From CAZNGF01 sp964572855 (GTDB lineage Bacteria; Bipolaricaulota; Bipolaricaulia; RBG-16-55-9; JAJCYT01): a stretch of 29,131 nt of DNA. The DNA lies in contig CAZNGF010000036.1 in assembly GCA_964572855.1 (NCBI GenBank), positions 1-29,131 of the forward strand, read 5' to 3'. The notes below the pieces were generated by a model, which was not told the origin of the DNA, ran no database searches, and saw nothing but the letters and a program-made list of their open reading frames with translations. Each line of letters opens with the position of its first letter. Within the stretch, counting starts at the first letter, position 1. The position numbers and the translations under genes are program-made. Below, piece after piece: positions 9,911-18,060 of this stretch.

Positions 9911-11110
9911 TTAGTTGTAGGTCGCGCGGCAGGACTGGATCGCGTCGTCGTCCGAAGCCAGCGGGATGTCGGCCTCGCCGGCCTGGATGGCCGCCTTGAG
10001 CGCCTCTGCCTGGGCGAACGCGTTCGAGAACACCTCGCGCAGACCCGTGTTGCGGGCCTTGATCGCGGGGATGTCCTCTTCGTTCAGCACGCCGGCGTCC
10101 ACGCCGATGGAGACGAAGTCGTCCAGGTCGTCCACCGTGCTCAGGCCGATGGCGCCGTCGTCAATGCCGAGGCGGGTGATGCCGGCCTCGAACGTGCCGT
10201 TGGCGATATCCTGCGCGGCCAGGAACACGCCCTGGTCGACGCGCTTGAGCATGCTGGTCAGCACGAAGCCGCCGCCCTCGAGGAAGTCCTGTACGGAGTC
10301 CACGCCGATGGCCACCGGCGGGCCCGTCTCGCGGCCGCGCTCGCGGCCGAAGTCGGCCACCGCGCTGACCATGCCCGCGCCGGTCTGGCCGGCCACGTTG
10401 TAGAGCGCGCTGAAGCCCTGACCCAGGAACGTCTGGGCGGCCTCGCGGCCCAAGGCCGGGTCGTCGAAAGCGCCGGTGTAGTTGATGTCGATGCGCGTGG
10501 TCTTGGCGAAGTCGCCCTGGTCGAAGGCGTTGTCGCGGCCGTTGTCGGCCCAGCGCACGCCCCAGTAGAAGCCGCACTCGAACTCGAACAGCACGGGGAT
10601 CGGGATACCGAACACGACGCCCACGCCGCCCTCGCTCTGGCCGCGCACCTCCTCGTTGATCTGCTGCACCAGGGCGCCGACCAGCGCGCTGCCCGTGTGC
10701 GCGTCAAACAGGACGCTCTGCATGTTGGGCTGGTCCACCACGGAGTCGATGATCATGAAGTTCTGCTCGGGGAAGTCCTGGGCCACGATGTTGAGCGCGT
10801 CCCCCAAGAGAAATCCGATGCCGGCGATCAGGGCACACTCGCCGGATTCGGCCAGGCTGATCAGGTTCGGCAGGAAATCGTCGGTCGAGGCGTTTTCGAT
10901 GAACTGCAACCCGAAGCCGAACTCCTCGGCGGCGCGGTTGGCGCCGAGAATGGCGGAGTCGTTGAAGCTCAGGTCGCCGGGACCGGCCACGTCGAACACG
11001 ATGCACAGGTCCCCTAGCTGGGCCTGCGCTTGCTGCGTCCACTGTCCGGCACCGAGGCCGAAGGCCGCGATCAACGCTGCGACCAATGCGACGCGAAAGA
11101 CTTTGGACAT
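9911..11110 (-). CDS. BMP family (BmpA/Med/PnrA-like) periplasmic binding protein
   Basis: This 399-residue protein would capture the solute for the ABC transporter encoded next to it. Residues 1-31 form a signal peptide with an AQAQ cleavage region. There is no lipobox cysteine: the first Cys is residue 36, in LGDLC. The protein therefore looks like a free periplasmic protein, unlike the lipoproteins BmpA and PnrA. BMP features include the early FNDSAILGANRAAEEFG segment, IIDSVVDQPNMQSVLFDAHTGSALVGAL, and YNVAGQTGAGMVSAV followed by AIGVDSVQ. The ATG at 11110 has a perfect AGGAGG nearby; the longer in-frame reading upstream is only promoter DNA. It heads the seven-gene operon. Nucleoside specificity is inferred from context. 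Confidence 0.92.
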   Translation of the reverse strand: MSKVFRVALVAALIAAFGLGAGQWTQQAQAQLGDLCIVFDVAGPGDLSFNDSAILGANRAAEEFGFGLQFIENASTDDFLPNLISLAESGECALIAGIGFLLGDALNIVAQDFPEQNFMIIDSVVDQPNMQSVLFDAHTGSALVGALVQQINEEVRGQSEGGVGVVFGIPIPVLFEFECGFYWGVRWADNGRDNAFDQGDFAKTTRIDINYTGAFDDPALGREAAQTFLGQGFSALYNVAGQTGAGMVSAVADFGRERGRETGPPVAIGVDSVQDFLEGGGFVLTSMLKRVDQGVFLAAQDIANGTFEAGITRLGIDDGAIGLSTVDDLDDFVSIGVDAGVLNEEDIPAIKARNTGLREVFSNAFAQAEALKAAIQAGEADIPLASDDDAIQSCRATYN

Positions 11111-11162
11111 GGGCGAAACCTCCTGTATTTTTTGTGCCCTCGCCGGGCACGAGACTCGACCC

Positions 11163-11192
11163 TTTATAACAGAAAGCCGAGTATCCTGTCCA
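11163..11192 (-). promoter_or_regulatory. Sigma70-type promoter of the nucleoside operon
   Basis: On the minus strand, TGGACA (11192-11187) is followed by an 18-nt spacer and TATAAA (11168-11163). Transcription would start near 11156, about 46 nt before the binding-protein ATG at 11110. I see no clear operator or riboswitch in the leader. The rest of 11193-11339, up to the divergent NUDIX gene, has no promoter match for that gene that I would defend. Confidence 0.5.
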
Positions 11193-11339
11193 GCACGGGC
11201 TCCCCCCATTTTCGGTGACGAGTGCGACATTCTGACGATGGGATGCCAGCATCGAAGGATTTGAACCGGTTTTCGACCTTTCGCCCCCGTTTGCGCCCCC
11301 CGCGGCCCGGCCGTAAGCTGAGCGCCCTGCGAGGGTGAC

Positions 11340-11981
11340 ATGCCTCATTACTACGTGGAAACCGACGGCGAGGTCTTCTTGATCGAGCGGGCCGGCCGGC
11401 TGCGCTTCCCGACCGCGGAAGGCGAGCTGCCCTTCCCGGTGCGCGTCCTGCACGAGATGCACGTGGACGGCGAGCTCGTTTACTTCTGCAAACCGGAGAT
11501 CGCCGAGCACCCCCGCTGGCACCACAAGGACACGCTGGTGGGCCGGGACGAGGCCGACCCGCTGGTGCGCCGCGCCGTGAACGCCTCGCTGCCACGCCTC
11601 GTGACCGAGGCCGTCGTCGTCGAGGGGGGGAGCGTGCTGCTGGTGAAGTCGAGCCGGGGCTTCAACCGCGGGCGCTGGACGCTGCCCGGCGGCTTCGTGA
11701 GCTATGGCGAGTCGCCCGCCGCGGCCACCGCGCGCGAGGTGCGCGAGGAGGTCGGAGTCGACTGCGAAATTGGCGCGCTGCTGGGCTTCGAGAGCTTCAT
11801 CGGGCGCGACAACGGCTTCCACTGGACCATGAGCTTCTACGAGACGGCGCTGTTGAGCCACGACTTCGCCCCGCCGCCCGACGAGATCGAGGAAGTGCGC
11901 TGGTTTTCGCTCGAAGAATCGCTGCGCTATCTGGCCTTCCCCAACCTGCAGCGCGTGATCCGCGAGCGTTATCTGACGTAA
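11340..11981 (+). CDS. NUDIX hydrolase
   Basis: This 213-residue protein has a complete NUDIX box from G118 to V140 (GX5EX7REVREEVGV), with E124, R132, E133, E136 and E137 in place for Mg2+ binding and catalysis. Residues 1-85 form an N-terminal domain (MPHYYVETDGEVFLIERAGR onwards) that I do not recognise. It lacks the zinc-ribbon cysteines of NudC. The RWTLPGGFVSYGESP context resembles ADP-ribose/NADH pyrophosphatase-like members, but the substrate is not readable. The start follows GAGGGTG closely. It is divergent from the nucleoside operon and convergent with the tRNA gene, so it is probably a single-gene unit. Confidence 0.88.
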   Translation: MPHYYVETDGEVFLIERAGRLRFPTAEGELPFPVRVLHEMHVDGELVYFCKPEIAEHPRWHHKDTLVGRDEADPLVRRAVNASLPRLVTEAVVVEGGSVLLVKSSRGFNRGRWTLPGGFVSYGESPAAATAREVREEVGVDCEIGALLGFESFIGRDNGFHWTMSFYETALLSHDFAPPPDEIEEVRWFSLEESLRYLAFPNLQRVIRERYLT

Positions 11982-12013
11982 GGGTGATCCATCGCGCCCG
12001 CCCCGTGTTAGCG

Positions 12014-12041
12014 AAAAAGAGAAAGCCCGGCGAAGCCGGGC
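12014..12041 (-). terminator. Rho-independent terminator after tRNA-Ser
   Basis: On the minus strand, GCCCGGC (12041-12035) pairs perfectly with GCCGGGC (12031-12025) around a three-base loop. A T-rich tract (TTTCTCTTTTT) follows over 12024-12014. It begins six bases after the tRNA CCA end. Confidence 0.85.
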
Positions 12042-12046
12042 GCAGG

Positions 12047-12138
<92 letters not shown>

Positions 12139-12150
12139 AAACGAAGGCTC

Positions 12151-12179
12151 ATTCTAACACTGCCCAAATTGCGACGCAA
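12151..12179 (-). promoter_or_regulatory. Promoter of tRNA-Ser
   Basis: On the minus strand, a -35 box TTGCGT (12179-12174), a 17-nt spacer and a -10 box TAGAAT (12156-12151) place the start a few bases upstream of the mature tRNA 5' end. Confidence 0.6.
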
Positions 12180-12333
12180 ATCGGCCGGATGTGCGCTGCG
12201 GTTCTGCGCCCGCTCGCTTTCCCCACGCACGAGGTCGCACGGGAAAGCTGCCCAGCGTCAGGTTGTCCGCTGCCGGCGATCATTGCTCCCGTTCGGCATC
12301 CCAAGAACATCATTGCACCGACTCACGGTGTTT

Positions 12334-12363
12334 TTGGGACGCCGCCGGTGGGCGTGGTATAGG
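12334..12363 (+). promoter_or_regulatory. Possible promoter of the exported-protein operon
   Basis: TTGGGA (12334-12339), an 18-nt spacer and TATAGG (12358-12363) lie about 45 bases before the first exported-protein gene. Both boxes are imperfect. It is the best candidate in 12180-12409, which otherwise holds nothing I recognise. Confidence 0.35.
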
Positions 12364-12409
12364 CGCTGTGCGCACTCGCAACTTGCCGTAAGGGAAAAGG
12401 GAGGAAATC

Positions 12410-14113
12410 ATGCTGAGCCGGCGGCTCCGCGGGCCCGCCGCCCGACGCGCGGGAACGCTTTGGATCCTGTGTTGCACGCTCTTACTCGTGCTCTCCCATG
12501 CCACCTGGGCCGGCTGGGGCTGGAAGGCCTTGCCCACGGACGAGGAGATCCGCACCGCCGCGCTGAGCGCGGCCGCCCGGCTCCCGGCCGAATACTGGGC
12601 CACGTTCAAGCGCCACGCCCGCAACCAGCCCGTGGACAACCCGCTCTGGGTCAACGAGGTCGTGCTGGCTTGGATCGAACCCAATCCCCGCTACGAGCCC
12701 TGTAGCGGCGACGACCCGGAGTGCACCGAAGACGCCAAGTACCTGTGCGGCCACAGCGCCCTCAAGTACGACCAAGCCTGGGCTTTCTCCCCCGGCGCAC
12801 CGCACCTGGGGGTGGACGATTTTTCCGGCTGCGTCGGCCTCATAGGCCACGCGCCCGGCTGGATCGGGACGCAGAATCGGTCTCCCGTGGTCGCCCTGGT
12901 CATCAGCTCGAACACCCGCGAGCGGGTCGAACTGCGGGCCGAGGCGTCCGACCCGGACGGGGATCCGTTTACGTACACCTGGTACGTGAACGGGGACAAG
13001 GCCGGCGCCACCAAGTCGAGCGTCTACTGGAACGACCCGCCCGCCGGCCAGCACACCGTCCGGGTGGTGGTCTCCGACGGCCGGGGCGGCATGGCCGAGG
13101 ACAGCGTCACGTTCACGGCGGGCGCCCAGCCCAAGCGCTACGTGATCGCGCCGGGAACCCAGGAGGCGGCAGAGGAAGGCGGGGAGCCCCTGGCCTTTGT
13201 CGAGGCGGTCGAGGTGGACGGAAAGGCCGACCCCGACGCCAAGGGCACGTTGCTCTACAAGGGGACGCAGCTCAAGACCGGCCCCGGCGTGGAAATCGTG
13301 GTGCGCTTCGGCTCCGGCGCGGTCGTGCGCGTCAATGCGGACACCGAGTACGAGATCCTGGAGAGAAGGATTCAGGTTACGGACCACGAAACGGTCTGGA
13401 CACGGCTCAAAGAAGGCATTCTGCAATATTACTCCCCCGAAGAGGCCGACGCCTTCAGGAGATTCGGGGTCGAGACCCGGCGCGCGCGCGTCGGCATCAA
13501 GGGCACGCGGCTCACGATCTCGCACCGCGACGGCGTGACCGCGGTCGAAGTCCAGGAGGGCGAGGTCCAGGTCGAAGACCTGGCCTCCGGCGCGATCCAG
13601 ACGGTCTCGGCCGGCCAGCGCGCCCGCTTCGACGGGTCGTCCGGCGGCGGGGCGTCGATCGAGGCCGCGCTGGACACCAACGCCAACGGCCGCCTGGACG
13701 ACGCCGAGATCACGGCCGCGATCCAGTACTGGATCCTGGGGACGAGCGTGCCCGGCGCGGGCGGGACGATCTCGGACGCCAAGATCCGCCAACTCATCCA
13801 GCTGTGGATCCTGGGTTCACCCGTCGCCCCCGCCGCGGTCCCGCTGGCGCGCGCCGCGCGCCTGAGCGCCTCCAGTCCACTGGAGCGGGAATTGAACGTG
13901 CCGGGCGCCGCGTCGCTCGCGGTGGAACTGTTCGACCTGTCGGGCCGCCGGCTGGCCGCGTACGAAACGGCCGGCCCGCGCCTGCGCTTCCCGCTGCGCG
14001 CCGCCGACGGCGCCCCGCTGGCCAACGGCGTCTACCTCTACGTGGTCACGGCCCAGGATCGCACCGGAACTGTCCGGCGCGACGAGGTCCGCAAACTCGT
14101 CGTGCTGCGTTAA
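12410..14113 (+). CDS. Exported multidomain protein: Ig/PKD-like, FecR-like, dockerin-like module, C-terminal sorting-type domain
   Basis: This 567-residue protein has a signal peptide with a TWA cleavage region around residue 34. Residues 35-155 are an unrecognised region with paired cysteines. Residues 158-237 form an Ig/PKD-like fold (ASDPDGDPFTYTWYVNG, then VVSDGRGGMAEDSVTF). Residues 270-408 resemble a FecR domain (KGTQLKTGPGVEIVVRFGSG, VGIKGTRLTI, VSAGQRARF). Residues 421-472 hold an EF-hand-like loop DTNANGRLDDAE followed by two WILG repeats. The tail from about 488 (VELFDLSGRRL to GVYLYVV) resembles FlgD-Ig or sorting-type C-terminal domains. The ATG follows GGGAGGAAATC. It is the first of three linked genes, and the second is a clear duplicate. 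A surface or extracellular scaffold role is inference only. Confidence 0.8.
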   Translation: MLSRRLRGPAARRAGTLWILCCTLLLVLSHATWAGWGWKALPTDEEIRTAALSAAARLPAEYWATFKRHARNQPVDNPLWVNEVVLAWIEPNPRYEPCSGDDPECTEDAKYLCGHSALKYDQAWAFSPGAPHLGVDDFSGCVGLIGHAPGWIGTQNRSPVVALVISSNTRERVELRAEASDPDGDPFTYTWYVNGDKAGATKSSVYWNDPPAGQHTVRVVVSDGRGGMAEDSVTFTAGAQPKRYVIAPGTQEAAEEGGEPLAFVEAVEVDGKADPDAKGTLLYKGTQLKTGPGVEIVVRFGSGAVVRVNADTEYEILERRIQVTDHETVWTRLKEGILQYYSPEEADAFRRFGVETRRARVGIKGTRLTISHRDGVTAVEVQEGEVQVEDLASGAIQTVSAGQRARFDGSSGGGASIEAALDTNANGRLDDAEITAAIQYWILGTSVPGAGGTISDAKIRQLIQLWILGSPVAPAAVPLARAARLSASSPLERELNVPGAASLAVELFDLSGRRLAAYETAGPRLRFPLRAADGAPLANGVYLYVVTAQDRTGTVRRDEVRKLVVLR

Positions 14114-14138
14114 GAACCGTAAGAGGAGGCGTTTGTCG

Positions 14139-15563
14139 ATGAGATCGAATCGATCTTTGGGGAAAGGAGGGCTCGGCATCAACTGCCTGTGGGCGCTCGC
14201 CCTGCTGTTTGCGCTCGCGCCGCCGGCGCCGGCCCAGCCCGCCTGCAGTTGGACGGGCGCGTGGGACGTGACCACGGCGGGAGCGGGGACCTACACCAGC
14301 CGCGCGTCGTTCGAGCAGCGCGGGAACCAATTGCACACCGGCGGCGACCTGGTGGGCACGGTCGCGGGGGACACCGTGCGCTTCGAGGTGTGTTCGCTGG
14401 TCAACGGGGTGTGCGTGCGGCCGGGCCACTACATCTGGGTGATGGCCCCGGACTGCAACCGCTTCAGCGGGTACTGCACCTTCGAGGACGGCGGCGCGTG
14501 CGTCACGACGTTCAGCGGCGTGCGGGCCGGCGCCGCGCCGCCCGCGGGCAACCAAGCGCCCGAGGTGGCGCTCAGCCACGCGCCGGGGAACCCCGGCACG
14601 CAGGACACGGTCCAGTTCTTCGCCAGCGCCTCCGACCCCGACGGGGACACGCTCAGCTACGCTTGGTATCTGGACGGGGTCGAGCAGACCGTCACCGTGC
14701 CCAACGTCGAGTGGGCCACCCCGCCGGCCGGCGACCACACGATGCGCGTCGTGGTCTCCGACGGCCGCGGCGGCACGGCCGAAGACGCCGTCCGCTTCAC
14801 CGTGGGCGAGCGCAAACGCTACGTGATCGCCCCCGGCTTCGAGGCGGGCGAAAGCGAGCCCTACGCCACCGTGCGGGAGGTAGTCGTCGACGGCCAGGCC
14901 GACCCGGGCGCGGCCGGCATCAAGCTCTGGAAGGGCACGCGGCTCAAGACCGGCCCGGGCGTCGAGATCGTCATCCGCTTCAGCAACGGCGCCGTGGTCC
15001 GGGTGCAAGCGGACACCGAGTACGAACTGCAGGAGCGCACGCGCTCCAAGACGAGCCTCTGGACCGGACTGACCCGCCTCAAGGAAGGCGTGTGCGAGTT
15101 CTACTGGCCCCCCGGCCAGCAAGGGTATGAGAAATTCCAGGTCGAGACCCGGCGCGCGCGCGTCGGCATCAAGGGCACCCGGCTCACGATCTCGGAGCTC
15201 GACGGCGTGACCACGGTCGCGGTTCAGGAGGGCGTGGTCGAGGTCGAGGACCTGGACACGGGGAGCTTCAGCAGCGTGCTGGCCGGCCAGAGCGCGCGCT
15301 TCGACGGGTCAAACGACGGCGGGGCGTCGATCGAGGCCGCGCTGGACACGAACGCCAACGGCCGCCTGGACGATGCGGAAATCACGAACGCGATCCAGCA
15401 CTGGATCCTGGGCACGAGCGTGCCGGGATCGGGCCAGACGATTGGCGATGCCAAGATGCGGGAATTGATCCAGTGGTGGATTTTGGGCGAGCCCGTCTCA
15501 CGGGCCGCATCCCAACAGAAACTCGCTTCGGGAGGTTATCCATGCGGGGTCGTCGACGGCTAG
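14139..15563 (+). CDS. Exported multidomain protein, tandem paralogue of the preceding gene
   Basis: This 474-residue protein has a signal peptide ending near APAQ (about residue 33). A Cys-rich N-terminal domain, 36-125, begins SWTGAWDVTTAG and resembles small beta-barrel WTGTWD modules. The Ig/PKD-like region is 140-222 and the FecR-like region 245-390. The EF-hand/WILG module is 402-453. From the Ig domain to the module it closely matches the preceding protein, even at the DNA level: long identical stretches occur around 13470/15140 and 13650/15330. It lacks the C-terminal sorting-type domain. The ATG at 14139 is preferred over a TTG at 14133 because AGGAGG (14124-14129) lies nine bases from the former and only three from the latter. 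The end overlaps the next gene by 22 bases. Confidence 0.8.
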   Translation: MRSNRSLGKGGLGINCLWALALLFALAPPAPAQPACSWTGAWDVTTAGAGTYTSRASFEQRGNQLHTGGDLVGTVAGDTVRFEVCSLVNGVCVRPGHYIWVMAPDCNRFSGYCTFEDGGACVTTFSGVRAGAAPPAGNQAPEVALSHAPGNPGTQDTVQFFASASDPDGDTLSYAWYLDGVEQTVTVPNVEWATPPAGDHTMRVVVSDGRGGTAEDAVRFTVGERKRYVIAPGFEAGESEPYATVREVVVDGQADPGAAGIKLWKGTRLKTGPGVEIVIRFSNGAVVRVQADTEYELQERTRSKTSLWTGLTRLKEGVCEFYWPPGQQGYEKFQVETRRARVGIKGTRLTISELDGVTTVAVQEGVVEVEDLDTGSFSSVLAGQSARFDGSNDGGASIEAALDTNANGRLDDAEITNAIQHWILGTSVPGSGQTIGDAKMRELIQWWILGEPVSRAASQQKLASGGYPCGVVDG

Positions 15564-16786
15564 AGCGGAGCGCGTTGCGGTCCATGGGCTTGCTGCTGTT
15601 GGTCGCCATCGGCGTGGGGACGTGGGGCGTTGAGTCCCTGGCGGAGCCGTTCGGCGGCGTCGAATTCCCCTTGGGCGCGAAGTCGTTTGCCGACCGGGTG
15701 GTGTCCGCCAGTCCCGGCGAGGGCACGGAGTGGACGGACGCGACAAGAGCGCTCGGGCCGCCCGACCACACCGACGACCTGAGGACGAGCTCGATGTCGC
15801 TGGGCAACGGCGGCTCGGTCGTGCTGGAGTTTTTGGACAATTACCTGGTCGACAGGCCGGGGCCCGACCTCTACGTGTTCGAGGTCGGCAAGCTGGTCGA
15901 GCCGTTCTACGTGGCCATCAGCGAGGACGGAGCCCGCTGGCTCGAGCTCGGCACGGTAAGCGGGCAGCCCACCAGCTTGGACATCGCCGGCGTGGCCTCG
16001 CCGGGCCAGCGGTTCGCCTACGTCCGCATCACCGACGCCAACACGCGCGGGAGCGCTTCGCCCTACGCCGGCGCGGACGTCGACGCCGTGGGCGCCATCG
16101 GCGCCGAGGAGCGCGCCGGCCCGCCCTGCGACATCCGCTACATGACGCTCAACCCNNNNNNNNNNNNNNNNNNNNNNNNNNNNNNNNNNNNNNNNNNNNN
16201 NNNNNNNNNNNNNNNNNNNNNNNNNNNNNNNNNNNNNNNNNNNNNNNNNNNNNNNGCCGGCCCGCCCTGCGACATCCGCTACATGACGCTCAACCCAGGC
16301 AGCGAACTGGCCGGACCGATCGTCTCGCCGGGGCAGTACATGGTTTGGACCGCGGTCGTGATCCGCAGTCCGACGCAGGGGTTGCAGTGGCGCAGCGTCG
16401 GGCCGGTCACGTTCAACGCGAACCACCGGTACTTCATTACGCTGACCGACGACACCGCCGGGGACGGCTCCGTCTACCTGGACAAGGCGGACAGCACCAA
16501 CCCAAGCGCCACGGTCCACTACGCCAACGACGCCTTCGACACCGAGTACGCCGTCACGGTCTGCCCGGTGGGCGGCGGGGGCGGCGGCGCGGTGGCCGCG
16601 GCGCTCGACGCCGACAACGATGGGCTCATCGACGATGCCGAGATCAGCACCGCGATCCAATACTGGATCCTGGGGGCGAGCGTGCCGGGCGCGGGGCAGA
16701 CCATCAGCGACGCCGAAATCCTGGCGCTGATCCAGCTGTGGATCTTGGGAGCGCCGGTGGGCGCGAGCGCGGACGGCTCGGTCTGA
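15542..16786 (+). CDS. Exported protein with discoidin-like N-domain and dockerin-like module; contains assembly gap
   Basis: The ATG at 15542 follows GGAGG with six-base spacing; the longer in-frame reading begins inside the previous gene. A signal peptide (GLLLLVAIGVGTWGVESLAE) ends near residue 35. Residues 36-187 match a family of exported beta-sandwich domains: ALGPPD, MSLGNGGSVVLEF, GPDLYVFEVG, ISEDGARWLELG and GADVDAVGAI. After the gap comes a GPPCDIRYMTLN segment and a second beta-rich region. A Gly linker leads to a C-terminal EF-hand/WILG module (DADNDGLIDDAE). The 100 Ns plus the 41-bp flanking duplication total 141 bases, so the frame is kept whether or not the gap is real. If collapsed, the protein would be about 367 residues. 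The binding partner of either domain is unknown. Confidence 0.72.
   Translation: MRGRRRLERSALRSMGLLLLVAIGVGTWGVESLAEPFGGVEFPLGAKSFADRVVSASPGEGTEWTDATRALGPPDHTDDLRTSSMSLGNGGSVVLEFLDNYLVDRPGPDLYVFEVGKLVEPFYVAISEDGARWLELGTVSGQPTSLDIAGVASPGQRFAYVRITDANTRGSASPYAGADVDAVGAIGAEERAGPPCDIRYMTLNXXXXXXXXXXXXXXXXXXXXXXXXXXXXXXXXXXAGPPCDIRYMTLNPGSELAGPIVSPGQYMVWTAVVIRSPTQGLQWRSVGPVTFNANHRYFITLTDDTAGDGSVYLDKADSTNPSATVHYANDAFDTEYAVTVCPVGGGGGGAVAAALDADNDGLIDDAEISTAIQYWILGASVPGAGQTISDAEILALIQLWILGAPVGASADGSV
16115..16296. repeat. Exact 41-bp direct duplication flanking the gap
   Basis: Bases 16115-16155 and 16256-16296 are identical and abut the N run on both sides. A duplicated k-mer-sized end on each contig is the usual mark of two overlapping contigs joined by a scaffolder without merging. 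A true tandem repeat is the alternative. Confidence 0.85.
16156..16255. other. Assembly gap of 100 Ns
   Basis: There are exactly 100 Ns, a conventional placeholder length and not a measured distance. The gap lies inside the third exported-protein gene. Confidence 0.98.
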
Positions 16787-16840
16787 CGCGGCGGCGTCGA
16801 GGAGCTGGCCCTGTTACGCTGACGCGCGCGTCCGTTTGAG

Positions 16841-16868
16841 GGAGGGGCGCCCCGTGCGCCCCTCCTTG
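16841..16868 (+). terminator. Terminator-like hairpin after the exported-protein operon
   Basis: GGAGGGGCGC (16841-16850) pairs perfectly with GCGCCCCTCC (16856-16865) around a five-base loop. Only TTGTG follows, so the T tract is weak. Its position, 55 bases after the last stop and just before the next promoter, supports a terminator. Confidence 0.5.
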
Positions 16869-16895
16869 TGCCCCGCTTCCCGCATCGGTTAGACT
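16866..16895 (+). promoter_or_regulatory. Possible promoter of the LLM oxidoreductase gene
   Basis: TTGTGC (16866-16871), an 18-nt spacer and TAGACT (16890-16895) lie 32 bases before the ATG at 16928. Both boxes are imperfect matches to the sigma70 consensus. Confidence 0.4.
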
Positions 16896-16927
16896 GCCCC
16901 CGGCAATCAGACCACAGGGAGGAATTC

Positions 16928-17926
16928 ATGGCTTCCATCGACCGCGTCGCGCTCTATTTGCAGGACAAGCATTCCTTGCAAGAGGGAATGGATCTGGTCA
17001 AGTACGCCGAATCCAAGGGGTTCGAAGCCGTCTGGCAGGCCGAGTCGCGCCTCGTGCGCGATGCGATCGTGCCCATGTCGGCCTTCGCCGCCGTGACCGA
17101 CCGCATCAAGGTCGGCAGCGGCGTCTTGAACAACTGGACGCGCAACCCGGCCGTGCTGGCCGCCACCTTCCTCACGCTGGACGACCTGGCGCCGGGGCGG
17201 GCGATCCTGGGCATCGGCGCCTGGTGGGACCCCCTGGCCTCGCAGGTCGGCATCGAGCGCAAGAAGCCGCTCACCGCCATGCGCGAGGTCGTGACCGTGG
17301 TCCGAAAATTGCTCAACATGGAGAAGGTCAGCTTCGACGGCGAGTTCGTCCACGTGCGCGACATCGAGCTCGACGTCGTGCACGGCCGGCGCGAACCCCG
17401 CAACGTGCCCATCATGATCGGCGCCACCGGCATGAAGATGATGGAGCTCACCGGCGAGATCGCCGACGGCGTCGTGCTCAACTACTGCGTTCCGCCCGAG
17501 TACAACGACCGCGCCCTGGCACACCTCAAGCGCGGCGCCGAGAAAGCCGGCCGCTCGCTGGAGGAGATCGACCGGCCCCAGCTGGTCGTGTGCTCGGTGG
17601 ACGACGACCACAAGCGGGCGCTGGACGGCGCGCGCGAGCTGCTCACGCAGTACCTGGCCCAGCAGCCGCACATCGCCAAGGCCAGCAACGTCGATCCCGA
17701 GATCGTGCGGAGGATTCAAGACACCATGGGCTGGCCCGCCACGCACGAGCAAATCCGCCAGGCCATGCCGCTCGTGCCCGACGACCTGGTCGAGGGCATC
17801 ACGGCCAGCGGCACGCCGGAGCAGGTGCGCGAGAAGGTGCAGGAGTACATCGACCACGGCGCCACCTGCCCGATCCTCTACCCGCTGGGCAACGCCAAGC
17901 TCATGATCGACACGTTCGCGCGCTAG
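16928..17926 (+). CDS. LLM-class (luciferase-like) flavin-dependent oxidoreductase
   Basis: This 332-residue TIM-barrel protein belongs to the bacterial luciferase/F420-dependent methylene-H4MPT reductase superfamily. Typical segments are YAESKGFEAVWQAESR (about 27-42), VGSGVLNNWTRNPAVLAATF, PGRAILGIGAWWDP, the central VPIMIGATGMKMMELTGEIADGVVLNY, and a C-terminal GTPEQVREKVQEYIDHGATCPILYP. Members use FMN or F420, and which one applies here cannot be told from sequence alone. The ATG at 16928 has GGGAGG with normal spacing; an upstream in-frame ATG lacks one. It stands alone after the exported-protein operon, so no pathway context is available. Confidence 0.87.
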   Translation: MASIDRVALYLQDKHSLQEGMDLVKYAESKGFEAVWQAESRLVRDAIVPMSAFAAVTDRIKVGSGVLNNWTRNPAVLAATFLTLDDLAPGRAILGIGAWWDPLASQVGIERKKPLTAMREVVTVVRKLLNMEKVSFDGEFVHVRDIELDVVHGRREPRNVPIMIGATGMKMMELTGEIADGVVLNYCVPPEYNDRALAHLKRGAEKAGRSLEEIDRPQLVVCSVDDDHKRALDGARELLTQYLAQQPHIAKASNVDPEIVRRIQDTMGWPATHEQIRQAMPLVPDDLVEGITASGTPEQVREKVQEYIDHGATCPILYPLGNAKLMIDTFAR

Positions 17927-17958
17927 GTTCGTAACAAACGCGACCACGGTGATAAGCC

Positions 17959-17985
17959 CTCCCCCCTTTTTTCTAAAGGGGGGAG
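17959..17985. repeat. Perfect 11-bp hairpin in intergenic region
   Basis: CTCCCCCCTTT (17959-17969) and AAAGGGGGGAG (17975-17985) pair around a five-base loop. There is no T tract after either arm, so it looks like an intergenic palindromic repeat more than an intrinsic terminator. A related GCCTCCCT/AGGGAGGC hairpin lies at 26529-26555. Confidence 0.6.
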
Positions 17986-18060
17986 CATGCTGCGCTTGCG
18001 GGTGCGCCGCCGCCCCTCCACCATGGCGCACGCGGGAAACGCCGCTGAGGAGGTTGCTAC

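Noticed and set aside
16115..16296. Genuine tandem repeat domain in the third exported protein
   Set aside because: The identical length on both sides of a placeholder N run is better explained by an assembly overlap; kept as a finding with a check.
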